Below are positions 30,236 through 42,705 of a DNA stretch of 64,000 nucleotides, piece after piece (positions within the stretch are counted from its first letter, which is position 1; each line of letters opens with the position of its first letter). The position numbers and the translations under genes were made by a program. The notes under the pieces are model-generated. The model ran no database searches, was not told the DNA's origin, and saw nothing but the letters and a program-made list of their open reading frames with translations. The stretch spans positions 38,921,243-38,985,242 of the forward strand of contig OY755243.1 of the NCBI GenBank assembly GCA_963576725.1. The letters run 5' to 3'. The DNA is from Azorinus chamasolen (Eukaryota > Mollusca > Bivalvia > Cardiida > Solecurtidae).

Positions 30236-33170
30236 ATATTTATATCCTTTTCATCCTTTTATATCCATTTTCACGGCTTATCTTTCTCTTTACATGTACA
30301 TACAAATATATACATCCACATTTTGCAAAATTGATATGAAATGTATGAAATAAAACACTCGAGAAATGGTTCGTTTAGACTAATTCCAAACCGAAACTGT
30401 TCTGCATTCGGCAAACACAAATTAATTCATCCATTATTTTTGGCGCGTTTGATTGTACTGGAATATAACCTGTCCGTGAATTGTCTGATTCGTTTCTGCA
30501 TAATATGGGTGCGATATTCTAGTATGCTTTCTATTTCAATTATTTGTTGTTCAATACGTAAGATGTTTTATATAGAAACACGGAACACCCGTTAAACACA
30601 AAACACACACACAATAAGTTACTAGATTGTATAACTTGTATCAGGTTTGCATACTTTTGTGCACATTGTTAGTGAATTCATCTTCATTTCGACTCTATGT
30701 TTTAGGTTCCAATTCTAATTCCCAATCGATTTTGTTTTCAGTTTTACATCAGTGTAAATTTTAATTATCAGAAATCTACTGGAAACGACCATCAAAACCT
30801 ATTGATTCTGTTATGAGAATAGTCCTGACTGGTCTTCTTATGATTTCTGTATAGATCTACATGTATATAAATATTGTTCTGGCAGACGAAAGAATTGAGG
30901 GATTTTATTTACTAATACATCTAATATCAATTCAGCCAGGTGAGTTGTAAAGTTAGAAGTTTTCTCCATTATTTAGTCTTGGTTCGGCAGCTTAAATGTA
31001 CGTTTTAACCAGTTTCAATAGCCATTCGAATAATACTTGTATGGTTGTTTTATTACCCTTGTGCTTAATAGTTTACTGTGTACAAATGTACCTGTGTACA
31101 TGTTTTGTCTTTCTACTTGATGTACATGTACTGCATGTTTAGATTCTGCTCAATCGATTCACTGCCATGATGTACCTGCATCCTATGGATTAAAAAAGAT
31201 AATCCATTTTTTTTCTAAAAACGTAGATATAGATGTAAACCAGTTTTTGGTTCTGGTTTGATAATGAGATCTAAATCTAGATCTGGTCCAGATCTAAAGT
31301 GTTGTTAATGTCATGGCAACCGAATTCTAGGAGTGAAGGGGCATACGAATTAAATTAGTCAATGTTATTAAAGAAGCGTATACAGTGTGTACATGGTTTA
31401 TCAAACCACGGACCTCGTACACCCACATTCTTTCGTTAAACGGATATGTCTAAACCAACGTGTCGCCTGCTTAAATTCCATGACCTATTCCTTATTTAGA
31501 AATAGATCACAATTTCCCCATTGTAAGTTGTATTTACTATTAAACCCTTCCATGTCAAACTTGAAAACTCTAATGTTTGCAAACAGTTTGGATCCTGATC
31601 AGACGCCGCGTCTGATAAGGATCCAAACCATTTGACACTTATATTAAAGTTTCTTAAGACCCATTCCTCCATACATGTAGGCTCAATTTAGATCCAACCT
31701 CTTTGAATAAATCTACTGAAAAGGAGCATTAAGTAGATAAAATTATTGTTTTTAGAATTTTGTAATTTGTAACCATTGTGTTAAATAGAGCATATACTCC
31801 TATACGTGTAGGAGCAAATGCTCTTTTTATCACATTGGTTTCAACAGGTGACTTTTACAGAGGTGTAGAAAGGAGTATTTATGGAGGAAAGGGTTAAGTA
31901 AAAACTATCATACATTTTTATAAAGAAAAGTAGATGAAACATGTAAGCAGACAATGATTTGACAGTGACTATTTTAGTGGATTATTACGTCATAATGACA
32001 GTGAAGGGGTTTATAGCATACAGTACAGATTACAGCAAACACCTCCTTTCAACAACACTTTAAATGAATCCCCAAAACTTACAGTGGAACCTCACTACAT
32101 CGATACATGTACAAATAAAATGTCTGTTTTAAGACAGGTGGCAGATTAATGCAGGATAAAAGTACTTTTGTCCTGCATTAAACGGTCACTTGTATTCAAA
32201 AGACCCCAGGTATTCCTTACTGGGTTGTCTCTTGCGAGAGATTTGCCATGAAACTCCGATGAGCAACAACCTCTCTACAACGACACTACAGAAGTTTATA
32301 TCCCCCAGAGTGTTGCTTTGCAGAGGTTATACTGTAGTTATCATTTATTAATAAATACGTACAGCAAAATATATCTCTCATACATGTACGCCAACTTTCT
32401 TTCTTTTTAAAAGCATATTTCTTAATTTAAATGCCAATTTCTAGTTTTAAAGTAAGCCGGTGGTCTAATATTCGATGCGTTAAAAATGTAACTGCCCCTG
32501 ATAATAACAAAATTACTGCAAAACCTTATAAAACGAGCCCTGTGACCATACCGAGAAAATGACCTGATTAGAGAGGTTCTCAAACCGGTATAGCGAAGTA
32601 AAATAACAATTCAAAACAGTTGAATTGGCTGTCATTTAAAAAAGGTGGTAACTAAACACAGGATACATGTAGCTCCAATATCGGTTTAGAAAGATTATCG
32701 GTTAAGGGGCGGCGATTGTAAACAACCATTCTTAAAAATGTTGATTTGACGATCGTTTAAAACAGATGACAGCTAATTGCAGAATTGAAGTAATTTAGAA
32801 AGCTCCTTACTCTTTCTGCATTACCGATTTCCTGTGTAATCAACCGTCCGTTTTTAGAACAATGTAGGAATTTTCTTTTTTATCCTTTGCGAGCAAGTAG
32901 AGTAAGTAAAATAAAATAAAAATTTGAAGGGGACAAATGTCAGCCCTATCCTCCCATGTCCAAATAGGAGAACAAATGTCCTAGAGAGAAAATGTCCGTA
33001 TACCGAAGGGTAGATACAATGTACAGCAAGAAGCTGGAATGAATCGGCCTTCAGGAACGCCCTATACATTACCAGCTGAACTTTGGAAAAAAAGATCCCA
33101 TGATCTGGCCTTTCTTTGAAATGGAAGACATTCTTATTTATGTGTTGGACATGCCTCATATGTCGAATAG
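30236..33170. other. Non-coding DNA with a foldback element and MITE core
   Basis: No gene recognised. A palindromic MITE core is at 31575-31632 (TTTGGATCCTGATCAGACG ... GGATCCAAAC). A foldback with TACAGTGGAACCTC and CAGAGGTTATACTGTA ends spans 32080-32336. Confidence 0.5.
32080..32336. repeat. Mariner-like foldback MITE
   Basis: Inverted ends TACAGTGGAACCTC and GAGGTTATACTGTA with TA at both borders. The interior has an inverted AGGATAAAAGTACTTTTGTCCT. The ends are related to those at 59215-59422 and 10435-10820. Confidence 0.65.
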
Positions 33171-33901
33171 GTGTACACTCAAAAGCCCTTTACTACAAAA
33201 GCTCCTCATCTAAAAGCCCCTCACTACAGAAGCCCCTCGATCAAAAGCCCCTCACTAAAATGGCCAAGGCTTACAAAAGCCCCCCACTATTTTTGTTAAT
33301 TAATCATTATACTCCAAATATTTGGACAAAGTGGACCAAAATCAAAATTACAGCTATCTGGATCTACCCTGTTTGCTGAATGGCCAGTTTATAAAGATTC
33401 ATTAAGTAAGGTAATTAGCACACTCTATACTTATAAAAGTAAACATTGTAGATCACAGGGAGGAGATTCCTTATATTTATTTCAAACAGGGTAGACCCAA
33501 ATCAAATCTAAAGCTATATGATCTAGTTCAACCATGTTTGCTTTGTGACAGTTAATATAGATCCAATAGCTATGGATGATGTAATATTAGCCATATTATT
33601 TATAAATTATTATAATATTACCCCAATTAACTTAAACACAAACTTTTTCCATTTTCTAATTCCTTAACTTTCTTAAATTTCAAACAGAGTAGACCAAAAT
33701 CAAAATACTGAGCAATCTGATCTGGATCTACCCTGTTTGCTCAATGACAAGCTTATAAAGATTCGTTAAGTAAGGTAATTAGAACACTCCTTTTAAAAGT
33801 ACACTTAACAAAGCACTTAAAGTTCAATTAATGTTAGTATTGTTTTTTGTGAGGGGCTTTTGCAAGAGGGGCTTTTGTAGTGAGGGGCTATTGTGATACA
33901 C
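33171..33901. repeat. 731-bp element with AGCCCCTCACTAC inverted ends
   Basis: The left end, GTGTACACTCAAAAGCCC followed by several AAAAGCCCCTC units, is the reverse complement of the right end, where GAGGGGCTTTTGCAAGAGG and TAGTGAGGGGCTATTGTGA lead to TACAC. The interior is non-coding and includes two AGTAGACC ... GGATCTACCCTGTTTGC palindromes (33480-33545 and 33680-33745). Confidence 0.65.
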
Positions 33902-34712
33902 GCGTTGAATAATTTAGATCAACAGTATTTAGAATTTTAAATCTCGTTTTGTTTTAATAAGATCTAGATATTAAGATATACATGTACAGTCTCACGGCGT
34001 TCATTTATGTGTTGTAAAATGTCTTCTTTCTGGCTACTGTAAAGTACCATATCAGATCTAGTAAAATTATTTTAGTATAGATCTAGATCATATCAATCTA
34101 AACTGTCTTTAGAACTAGAATTCGCAATAATCTAACTGGTTTTAATCGGTAGGGTTTAATTATGCTTAGCCATAGATCTAATTAGTCAAAGCATAGTTAT
34201 CTTCTATTTTTCGGGAAATCATAACTTTAGACAATTGGCACATTGTTAGGTAGTTCGGTTTCATTACACGCATTCATGTTACGTAATAATTTATAACTTT
34301 GTTGACAGTGTGTGATAGATGGCAGTTGTGTGACACTGACCCTTGCCCCCTGCTGAGAAATTATTGGATTTACTGACCATCTGGAACCTTTGATCGTTAC
34401 TATTTTCTTATGTCTAGCTAGTAAATTACAGCATACATGTATTTAGGCTGAGTAAGTAATATAATAATATAGTCTCCAACTGCCTAACACAATTCATTTT
34501 CAGTATTTAAAACAAACAGTTTGTATTGTTAAATGCGGGAAATAAAACTACTGACATTTGAACAGTGTAGAACCAGACAAGGTGGCTCAAAAAGCAACCA
34601 TCTGACCAGTGTCTTCACTGTGTATTATTCAAAATCAAATAGCTAAGTTAGGTCTTATATAATGAATGGAATCTACAGTTAAACAATGACGGGCCATTCC
34701 ACCTTAAAATAC

Positions 34713-34943
34713 AAACCTTCTCTAATATAAACGTGTTTTCAAGCATTTGCAAACAGCGTAGTCCCAGATCATACGCATGATCTGGGCCTGCTCAGTTTAT
34801 TTATGGAATTGTAATAGGCCCGACTCTACAATTTCTACCAACATCAAAACAATCTTGTCTACAAATGCCATTCAAAACATTAGCTTATAAATATTCATGA
34901 TATCATTATTTCTTACATGAATACTGAACAGGGAAAGGGTTAA
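34713..34943. repeat. Palindromic TTAA-type MITE copy
   Basis: AAACCTTCTCTAATATAAACG at the left, palindrome GTCCCAGATCATACGC ... ATGATCTGGGCCTG, right end GAACAGGGAAAGGGTTAA. Confidence 0.75.
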
Positions 34944-35090
34944 TCAGCAAAAGTAACAGAATTACAAGAATGTTTTCATAGTTATACAATTCATAAAACT
35001 ATGTTTATTAATTTAAAACTCTTAAATGATAAGACTCAGATCAGATTTCTTAAATAAAAGCTGTTTGACCAGGAGTCTGCTCTGTTTGTT

Positions 35091-35343
35091 TATCCCTTTA
35101 CCATATATAAACAATGTCCATGCCTTTGCAAACAGAGTAGACCAAGATCTGAAGGCACCTATTGGAGTCGTATGATCGGGACCAACTCTGTTTACTTGTG
35201 AAATTATATAAGATCTGACTCTACATTTTCTACAAGTACCAAGAAAAGTCATGGACCGCGTACCTACAACATTATAAAAATCAACTTATAAATAGCATGA
35301 TGTCATCTTTTCCGACATAAATATTAAACAGGGAAATGGTTGA
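35091..35343. repeat. Palindromic TTAA-type MITE copy
   Basis: TATCCCTTTACCATATATA at the left, the palindrome in the middle (AGAGTAGACCAAGATCTG ... ATGATCGGGACCAACTCT), and AACAGGGAAATGGTTGAA at the right. It is separated from the previous copy by only about 150 bp. Confidence 0.7.
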
Positions 35344-35654
35344 AACCCACCGACAACCAAACTTTAGGTTACGCTTCAGCTAGAGATCCGCACGTCTGAC
35401 ATGACCCGGCATACCCCTTCACTGTCATTATGACGTAATAATCCACTAAAAATTCTGAGAGCATCGACGCTTTTCACGTGCTTGCAAACAGAGTAGACAC
35501 GGATACGATGACTCTTATAGAAACCGTCTGATCAGGGTATTCTCTGTTTGCTTATGAATTTATGTTGAATCTAACTCTATAGTTTTGTTTCAATACCAAA
35601 TCAGCCTCAGTACATAAGCTGTTTTAAAAATAAATTTAATAAATATTCATGATA

Positions 35655-35865
35655 TCGGTATTTCGGTTTACGGACATTTGCCCCCCGGACACTTGCCCCC
35701 GGACCTTTGCCCCCTATTTGGGGCCTTAAAAAAGGATAAAATATAATTTTGAAAAAAGGGTGGCATTTTTTCCAGTGGCATATATTCCAATGGCATTTTT
35801 CCAAATCAGGGTGGCATTTTTTCCAGTGGCATTTTTTTCCAGTGGCATTTTTCCGCACACCGCAT
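35655..35865. repeat. Short tandem units (TTGCCCCC and CAGTGGCATTTTT)
   Basis: Three GGAC(A/C)TTTGCCCCC-like units are followed by about six copies of CCAGTGGCATTTTTTCC. Minisatellite; the 83-codon ORF on the minus strand is a product of the repeats. Confidence 0.75.
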
Positions 35866-36697
35866 TAAGCAGTCACTTGCCTTTGAAAATAATACACTAA
35901 CACTAATTCGATGTTTTAACGCGGAAACAAAATTTAGTCGATTTTTATTTTAAAAGAAGACAGAAGGAAACCCGGTAAGAAAACAAAAAAACATTTTTAA
36001 AAGCAAATTCTTTTAGCATATTAAATGTAGGTAACTTGGACATTCTCTATAGGACCCTGCAAGTTTCAAAAGATAAAAAAAAAGATATGCAGATCAACCC
36101 TTAGCCCGCCGAGCGTGGCTTCCTTAATATTTACAAACAGTCTGTATACTGAACAGATGATGAGTTCCCCAGAGTGTTACTAGGGTCAAATATGTCTGAC
36201 TCTCATTTTTCTGTTTGTTTTCAACGAACTAAAGCAATGCTTATTTCATTTATTTTGCAGACTACATTTTTTAAGCGGACGATAATTCAGTATAATGAGG
36301 GTCAAATGTTTTGGTCATACATTAAAACAATGATCGCTTTGCGTGCTCTACAATGTACGGAATCTACCTTGGTGTTTCAGCGCAGGGGGTCATTGATTTA
36401 TGGTCATCATTGTGTTAATTATTTGGTCATCAATAAAGTTCCGACAACTTTAAAAGAAAAGACTATCGGGTATTTCCGCTCTTTTGCTACTATCAAGATG
36501 TCACAGCTCATTGGTTCAGTATCTTTAAGACCCACCCATTGAAAAGACATAATCCAATCAACTGTCACCTATAGGCGTGTCAATCACCAATAATTGATAT
36601 TGCTCTTCATAATTGATGAGCGGCCATCTATATTTCCCACAATATTAAATATAGAATGAATGGGTATTATGTATTCAAAATTTCTTCATATTGTACT

Positions 36698-36946
36698 TTA
36701 ACCCTTTCCCTCATATGAACGTGTTTTCACGCAATTGCAAACAGAGAAGGGTCTTCTCTGACCTCTTAGAGGAGCCGTCTGATCAGGGTCTACTCTGTTT
36801 GCTAATAGAATTTGATAGATATATTTCTTTGCTTTGTTAAATAGCTGCAATGTCCCCCCTTCCATATTTCATTTATAGCTATTTTTGTCCATGAATATTC
36901 AGTAAGTATTTAAATTTTGAATAAACATAGAACAGGGAAATGTTAA
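36698..36946. repeat. Palindromic TTAA-type MITE, near full length
   Basis: TTAACCCTTTCCCTCATATG at the left and AACAGGGAAATGTTAA at the right. The downstream arm CCTTCCATATTTCATT and TTTTGTCCATGAATATTCAG is shared with copies at 7283, 38407 and 63501. Confidence 0.8.
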
Positions 36947-37204
36947 ATAAAACAATCTCTATAAACTTGAAATTGATGTCGGTGAGGGTTTGACGTTAGG
37001 TTTAAAACCAGTCAATGTTATTTTACATGTAAGTATTATTTTAAGAAATTGTTAATACAAGATATCCATCCATGCTATCAGATCGGACAAGGCCTTATAG
37101 ACCAGTTATATTGAATTTGTCTGTTGTTGTCGTGGAGACATAGCATGCTACGAGCACCTGTGAATCAATACAGGGGCACTGTATTAAAATGAAATATTTA
37201 TCAT

Positions 37205-37267
37205 GTTTTCAAAATCTCTCTCTCTCCGCCTCTCCCTCTCTCTCTGTCTCTCTCTGTCTCTCTCCCC

Positions 37268-37308
<41 letters not shown>

Positions 37309-37321
37309 TCTCTCTCTCTCT

Positions 37322-37361
<40 letters not shown>

Positions 37362-37506
37362 CTCTCTCTCTGTCCGTCTCGTCCACCTCTTACTCTCCCT
37401 CTCTGTCTGTCTGTCTGTCTGTCTGTGGCTGTCCCTATCTATCTGTCTCTCTGTGTGTCTCTCTTTCTGTCTCTGTCTCTGTGTGTCTGTGTCTCTCTCC
37501 CCCCCC

Positions 37507-37550
<44 letters not shown>

Positions 37551-37556
37551 CGCAGA
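37205..37556. repeat. (CT)n / (TGTC)n microsatellite
   Basis: About 350 bp of CTCTCT with interspersed CCC and TGTCTG. Four ORFs on both strands arise from it and are not genes. Confidence 0.97.
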
Positions 37557-38406
37557 TATGAATGGATTACATATGACTATCTATCATTTCAACTTTTATA
37601 TTGGTAATGGAGTAATAATTTCCCCAAGACGAATGGCAATTTATGCTTGACAGATCCTATAAGAAACCAATGCACACACTGATCATACAGCCTCAAAGAG
37701 CTGTCTGATCTGGGTCTGCACTGTTTTTAAATTGCGTCAATATATGCTATTAGCATGAAAAGGGTTAATATGACTTAAATGAATAACATTACGATCGCAG
37801 CTTTGAACTCATCTGAAAGACAACGACATACCAATATTTGGCTATCAGTTATTTCAGGTGGCTCTTTTATACAGAGTAATGATTTATGCAGGCGACTGCT
37901 TTGCGCCGTTTCAAAATAAATTATAATACAATAAGCTACAATAGTTTTCATCTTAATTCTGATATCAACTTAAATCTTGTAGCTGCACTACATGGTCGGT
38001 CAAACAAGAATAGCTGTAACAGTATAGATTATTAGTGTAGATGCGGTGTATTAGTGTAGATGCGTTTCGAACTTTATAATTATTTAATCAACTGTTTGCA
38101 TCTCTTCGTCGAATGATACCCAGTTCAACCCTTTACTCCATAGGTACTCATTATAGTGCGTTAATCCATTCATCCACTCAAAAATAGTTCCACTTGATAC
38201 ATTCATGAATATGCACCATAAGAAATATTTCTATATCACAGTAGACGGTAGCTTAAAGCAGGCTGAGAAAAACGCAAAATGGTCCCATTCAGCCTGTTTT
38301 AATCAAACATCTGTCTTCAATACTGAACACAAACTATGGAGTAAAGTGTTAAGGTTTCAAAAAAAAGTATTTCAACAAATAATGGTTGGATACAACTATC
38401 CACCCC

Positions 38407-38669
38407 TTTACCCTTTCCCTCATATAAACCTGTTTTCACGCATTTGTCAAGAGAATAGACCTAGATCAGACCGCTCCTAGAGGAACCGTCTGATCAGGGT
38501 CTACTCACTTTGCTAATAGAATTTTATAGATCTGTTTATTTGCTTTCCTAAAATGTCTACAATGCTCCACCTTCCATAATTCATTATAACTATTTTGTCC
38601 ATGAATATTCAGTAGGTACATGTACATTTGTATTTAAATTTGGAACACATATAGAACAGGGAAAGGGTT
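38407..38669. repeat. Palindromic TTAA-type MITE, near full length
   Basis: TTTACCCTTTCCCTCATATA at the left, palindrome AGACCTAGATCAGACCGC ... CGTCTGATCAGGGTCTAC, right end GAACAGGGAAAGGGTTC, where the closing TTAA is mutated. Confidence 0.78.
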
Positions 38670-39054
38670 CGAAACAAATATGACCGAGTGCTCCTGATAT
38701 CTATAATCTCTGCGCTACGCATTTTCTGAAAATCAGATTGTGAAAACAATTGCTGCTGATATTTTGTATCTATTTCTTTTTTCTCGAGCATTTACAGTCT
38801 GGTAATCGTTAAAATCTGACTATAAATTGTAGTTTTAGCAGAAAGAAACCGTTTCAGTCTCGGGTTTTTGGGTGAAGGCTACCTATATATGTATGCTATC
38901 TAATTTCATTTTGAATTCTAGATCTGACAGTATATTCAATATGCGTTTCTTCAGTTGAAAAAAAAATGCACATGTGTATTTATATATACATGTAAGCTTT
39001 TGTATATATCTTATCTAAATAATTTATACCTAAATCGATTAAACGGCTGCCAGT

Positions 39055-39287
39055 CATAAAGGTAGTGTCCGCGGTGATGCCCCGCAATCCACGCTGATAT
39101 CAGCACGGACAGCGATGGCTCGCCGGCGGTAATATCCCGTAGGGTAAATTTCGGTCCGCGGTGGACACAGAATTTGTCCGCGGTGATCCATAAAAATTGT
39201 CCGTGCTGGAAACCCGCTCTCAAATAATTTTGTCCGCGCTGGTAAAACGGAAAACAAAAAGTCCGCGTGGCTTGTACTGTATGTTGT
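39055..39287. repeat. CpG-rich interspersed repeat, copy 2 (inverted to copy 1)
   Basis: CGGAAAACAAAAAGTCCGCG and TGGCTTGTACTGT at the right edge are the reverse complement of the left edge of 29985-30235. The interior is a series of TTTGTCCGCGGTG-like motifs. Confidence 0.65.
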
Positions 39288-39640
39288 GACAAACGTTGTG
39301 CAAACATTAATTCTTCATTTGATTTTTTTTTCTGTATTTGATATTTGTTTTTCATTTGATGATATTATTTTTAATCCAATATTTTCTTTTTCTCATTCGA
39401 TGTTTGAATTTTTTTCATTTGATAAAAAATTCTCATATTGATGTTGCCAATTTTGAACATTCTTTATTTGATAAAAAAAAATCCCATTTGATGATCGAAT
39501 GAAAAAGAATTTCAAATGGTGAATTCAAACATCGAATAAGAAAAAGAAAATATTGGATTAAAAAAATATCATCAAATGAAAAACAAATATCAAATGAAGG
39601 AAAAATATCAAATCAAAAATTAATATTACAACGTTTGTCA
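39287..39640. repeat. 354-bp palindromic element
   Basis: The outer ends TGACAAACGTTGT and ACAACGTTTGTCA are perfectly inverted. The ~95-bp inner arms (CTTCATTTGAT ... CGATGTTTGAAT and AATTCAAACATCGAAT ... ATCAAATGAAGG) are also inverted with few mismatches. A single transcript would fold into one long hairpin. AT-rich and non-coding. Confidence 0.85.
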
Positions 39641-40684
39641 CGTCATAGTTGTGTACCTCCATACTTTCAGTTCTCCCCTGGTAGTTTGGTAGTTTTTGAG
39701 TTCTTGTCCCTGAATAGTTTGAAAATGCGATAATTAATGACAAATTTGCGGCATCCATAACTCAGAAATCGTATAAACTAGATTCTTTATACTTTACAAG
39801 AATATTGCCCAGTATGAGTTGCTGTGCACCTCTATATTTTCAATTCCTTCTTTCTATAGTTTGGGGAGTTATTGACCCTGCCAAGTTGGACCTTGTCATA
39901 TTTTATTACGAACTTTGAGCCACACATATCTCCGAGTTTAATATGGTCAGCGTCTAGAAACTTCACAGGAATATTGCATTGCCTGGGCTGTTGTGCACCT
40001 TTATATTTTCAGTTTCTTCCCCGGATAATTTTGAGTTATTGTCCCTGAATTCATTAATGATAAACTTTATAGCACTCATAACTTTGAAACTGATTAGTAT
40101 AGCTTCTTGACAAGTTGGAATGTGTTGTACTTTATAACGAACTTGAGTCACACATAACTCTAATAGGGCTAGTCTTGAAACTTTACAGAACTGTTGCCCA
40201 GCATAAATTGTTGTGAACGTTTGTGATTTCAGTTCCCTCTCTCTCTTGTTATTTGGAAAGTATTGCCATTGATTAATTAACATATGCGTTAAAATAGTTA
40301 AACTTCTGATGATGCGTACCTTGTTCAATTCAATCAATTGTGTTAATTAAATACCGGTATTTTATTTGTGTCAGTAGGTACATAAATGAAACATTCCTTT
40401 GCAAATGTCAAGGAACATATTTATAGATTGATAGATAAATAATGACATTAAAATTATTTGAGTTGCTTACCTCGATTCTCTTAGCAAATATATACTATTA
40501 TGTATCTTCTTCACAACTCAAGCAGGAGTCATCTATTTTAAGTGATTGTTTCACACCACGTCAAGCTAACATAATGATCATTTGCGTTGTGTTGCTTGTG
40601 TCCTTTGATGTCCTTAAATGGTATTACCCCTGATAATTTATATGTTTGTGTAATTGGCTAAAAATACCTCAAAGTGAAAATTTA
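39641..40684. repeat. Tandem-repeat element, about 180-bp units, non-coding
   Basis: ATTGCCCAGTATGAGTTG-like landmarks (39806, a variant near 39975, and 40195) with TTTTCAGTTCC-type sequence after each define two to three diverged units up to ~40250. A single related unit is at 29940-29990. No gene is seen in the rest. Confidence 0.55.
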
Positions 40685-42705
40685 CCGACTCCCTTGCCAA
40701 ATTACATCCATGATTGGGGTGGTTCGATATATTGTATATTACTATGACCCCATGCCATTTTACTATAAAATATATTGACCCCCTTGAAAAAATACATCCA
40801 CTATGGGGTCGATAAATCACATAGTACTATGACCCAAAGGGCATTTTATTGTAAAAAATAGTGACTCCCTTGCCATGAGTGGGGGGTTGTTCGATGATGT
40901 ATTATATAGTACTATGACCCCTATGCCATTTTACTATAAAATATAGTGACTCCCTTGCAAAAATACATCTTCTACGGGATCGATAAATCACATAGTACTA
41001 TGGCCCCATGGCTATATTATTATAAAATATAGTGACTCCCTTGCATAAATACATCCACGATGGGTGTCTCGATATATTATATAATACTTTGACACACATT
41101 CCATTTTACTATAAAATATCTTTTTTCCCTTGCAAAAAAATACCGCCACGGAGTGACGGGGTCGATACTTCATATCGTTTTTTGACCCAGGCCTTTTTAC
41201 TATAAAATATAGTGACTCCCTTGCTAAAATACATCCACCTAGGGGGGAGGGGTTCGATATATTATATAGTGCCACCCAGGCCATTTTACTTTAACATATA
41301 ATGACTCCCTTGCTAAAATACATCCACCAGGGGCTCGATATATTATATAGTACTGTGACCCCTATTTCATTTCACTATAAAATATAGTGACTCGCTTGCA
41401 AAAATACATCACTACGGGATCGATAAATCATAAAGTACACTGACCCCAAGGCCTTTTTAAAATAAAATATAGTGACTCCCTTGCGATAAATATATAGTAC
41501 TGTGACCCTGATGTCATTTCACTATAAAATATAGTGACTCCCTTGCAAAACTACATTAACGATGGGGGTCGATATATTATATAGTACTATGACCCCTATG
41601 CCATTTTGCTATAAAATATTGCGACTCCCTTGCAAAATCATATCTGCTGGATCGATAAATCATATAGTACTATGGCCCCGTGGCCATATTATTATGAAAT
41701 ATAGTGACTCCCTTGCATAAATACATCCACGATGAGGGTTATCGATATATTATATAGTACTATGACACACATGCCATTTTACTAAAAGATATCTTTTTTC
41801 CCTTGCAAAAATATATTCCCATGGGATCGATAATTCATATAGTGTTCTGACCCAGGCCTTTTTACTATAAAATATAGTGGCTCCCTTGCTAAAATACATC
41901 CACCTGGGGGAGGGGTTCGATATATTATATAGTGCTATGACACCCAGGCCATTTTACTTTAACATATAATGACTCCCTTGCTAAAATACATCCACCAGGG
42001 GGTCAATACATTATATAGTACTGTGACCCTCATGTCATTTCACTATAAAATATAGTGACTCCCTTGCCAAATTACATCCACGATGGGGTTTGATATATTA
42101 TATAGTACTATAACCCATTCTATTTTGCTACTAAAAAGTGACTCCCTTGCCAAAATACATCCACGATTGGGGTCTTGATATATTATATAGTACTATGACC
42201 CCCATGCCATTTTACTATAAAATATTGTCACTCCCTTGCAAAATTATATCCTCTACGGGATGGGGGTCATATATATGATATTGATATATCGACCAACGTG
42301 GTGGATGTATTTTTATAAGGGAGTCATTATACATTTGATAGAAAAATGGCATAGGGTCATAGTACTTTATAATATATCGACCCCCATCATGAATGTATTT
42401 TTGCAAGGGAGTCACTATAGTTTATAGTGAAATGACATGGGGTCATATTACTATATAATATATCAACCCCCGGTGGATGTATTTTGGCAAGGGAGTCACA
42501 CTATTTTAAAGTAAATTGGCATGGGGGTCATTGTACTTTATAATATATCGATCCCCGGTGGATGTATTTTGGTAAGAGAGTCACTATATTTTAAAGTAAA
42601 ATGACCGGGGGTCATAGTAATATATAATATATCGATCCCGCAGTGGATGTATTTTTGCAAGGGAGTTACTTTATTTAATAGTAAAATTGCATTTGGGTCA
42701 TAGTT
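40685..42705. repeat. Array of ~87-bp repeats with an orientation switch
   Basis: The unit is GTGACTCCCTTGCAAAA, TACATCCAC, GGGGGTCGATATATTATATA, GTACTATGACCCC and CCATTTTACTATAAAATATA; GACTCCC recurs every ~87 bp (for example 41534 to 41621). From about 40685 to 42255 the units run one way (~18 copies). From about 42285 to 42705 they run the other way (~5 copies). It stops exactly at the tail of the minus-strand LINE. Short ORFs here are artefacts. Confidence 0.88.

Noticed and set aside
29938..30339. Several overlapping ORFs on both strands
   Set aside because: Caused by the CpG-rich repeat, with no recognisable domain and no consistent frame.
36174..36542. 122-codon ORF
   Set aside because: No recognised domain, no supporting context; probably chance.
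37189..37650. Ser/Leu-rich ORFs on the plus strand and Arg/Glu-rich ORFs on the minus strand
   Set aside because: Direct translation of a (CT)n microsatellite.
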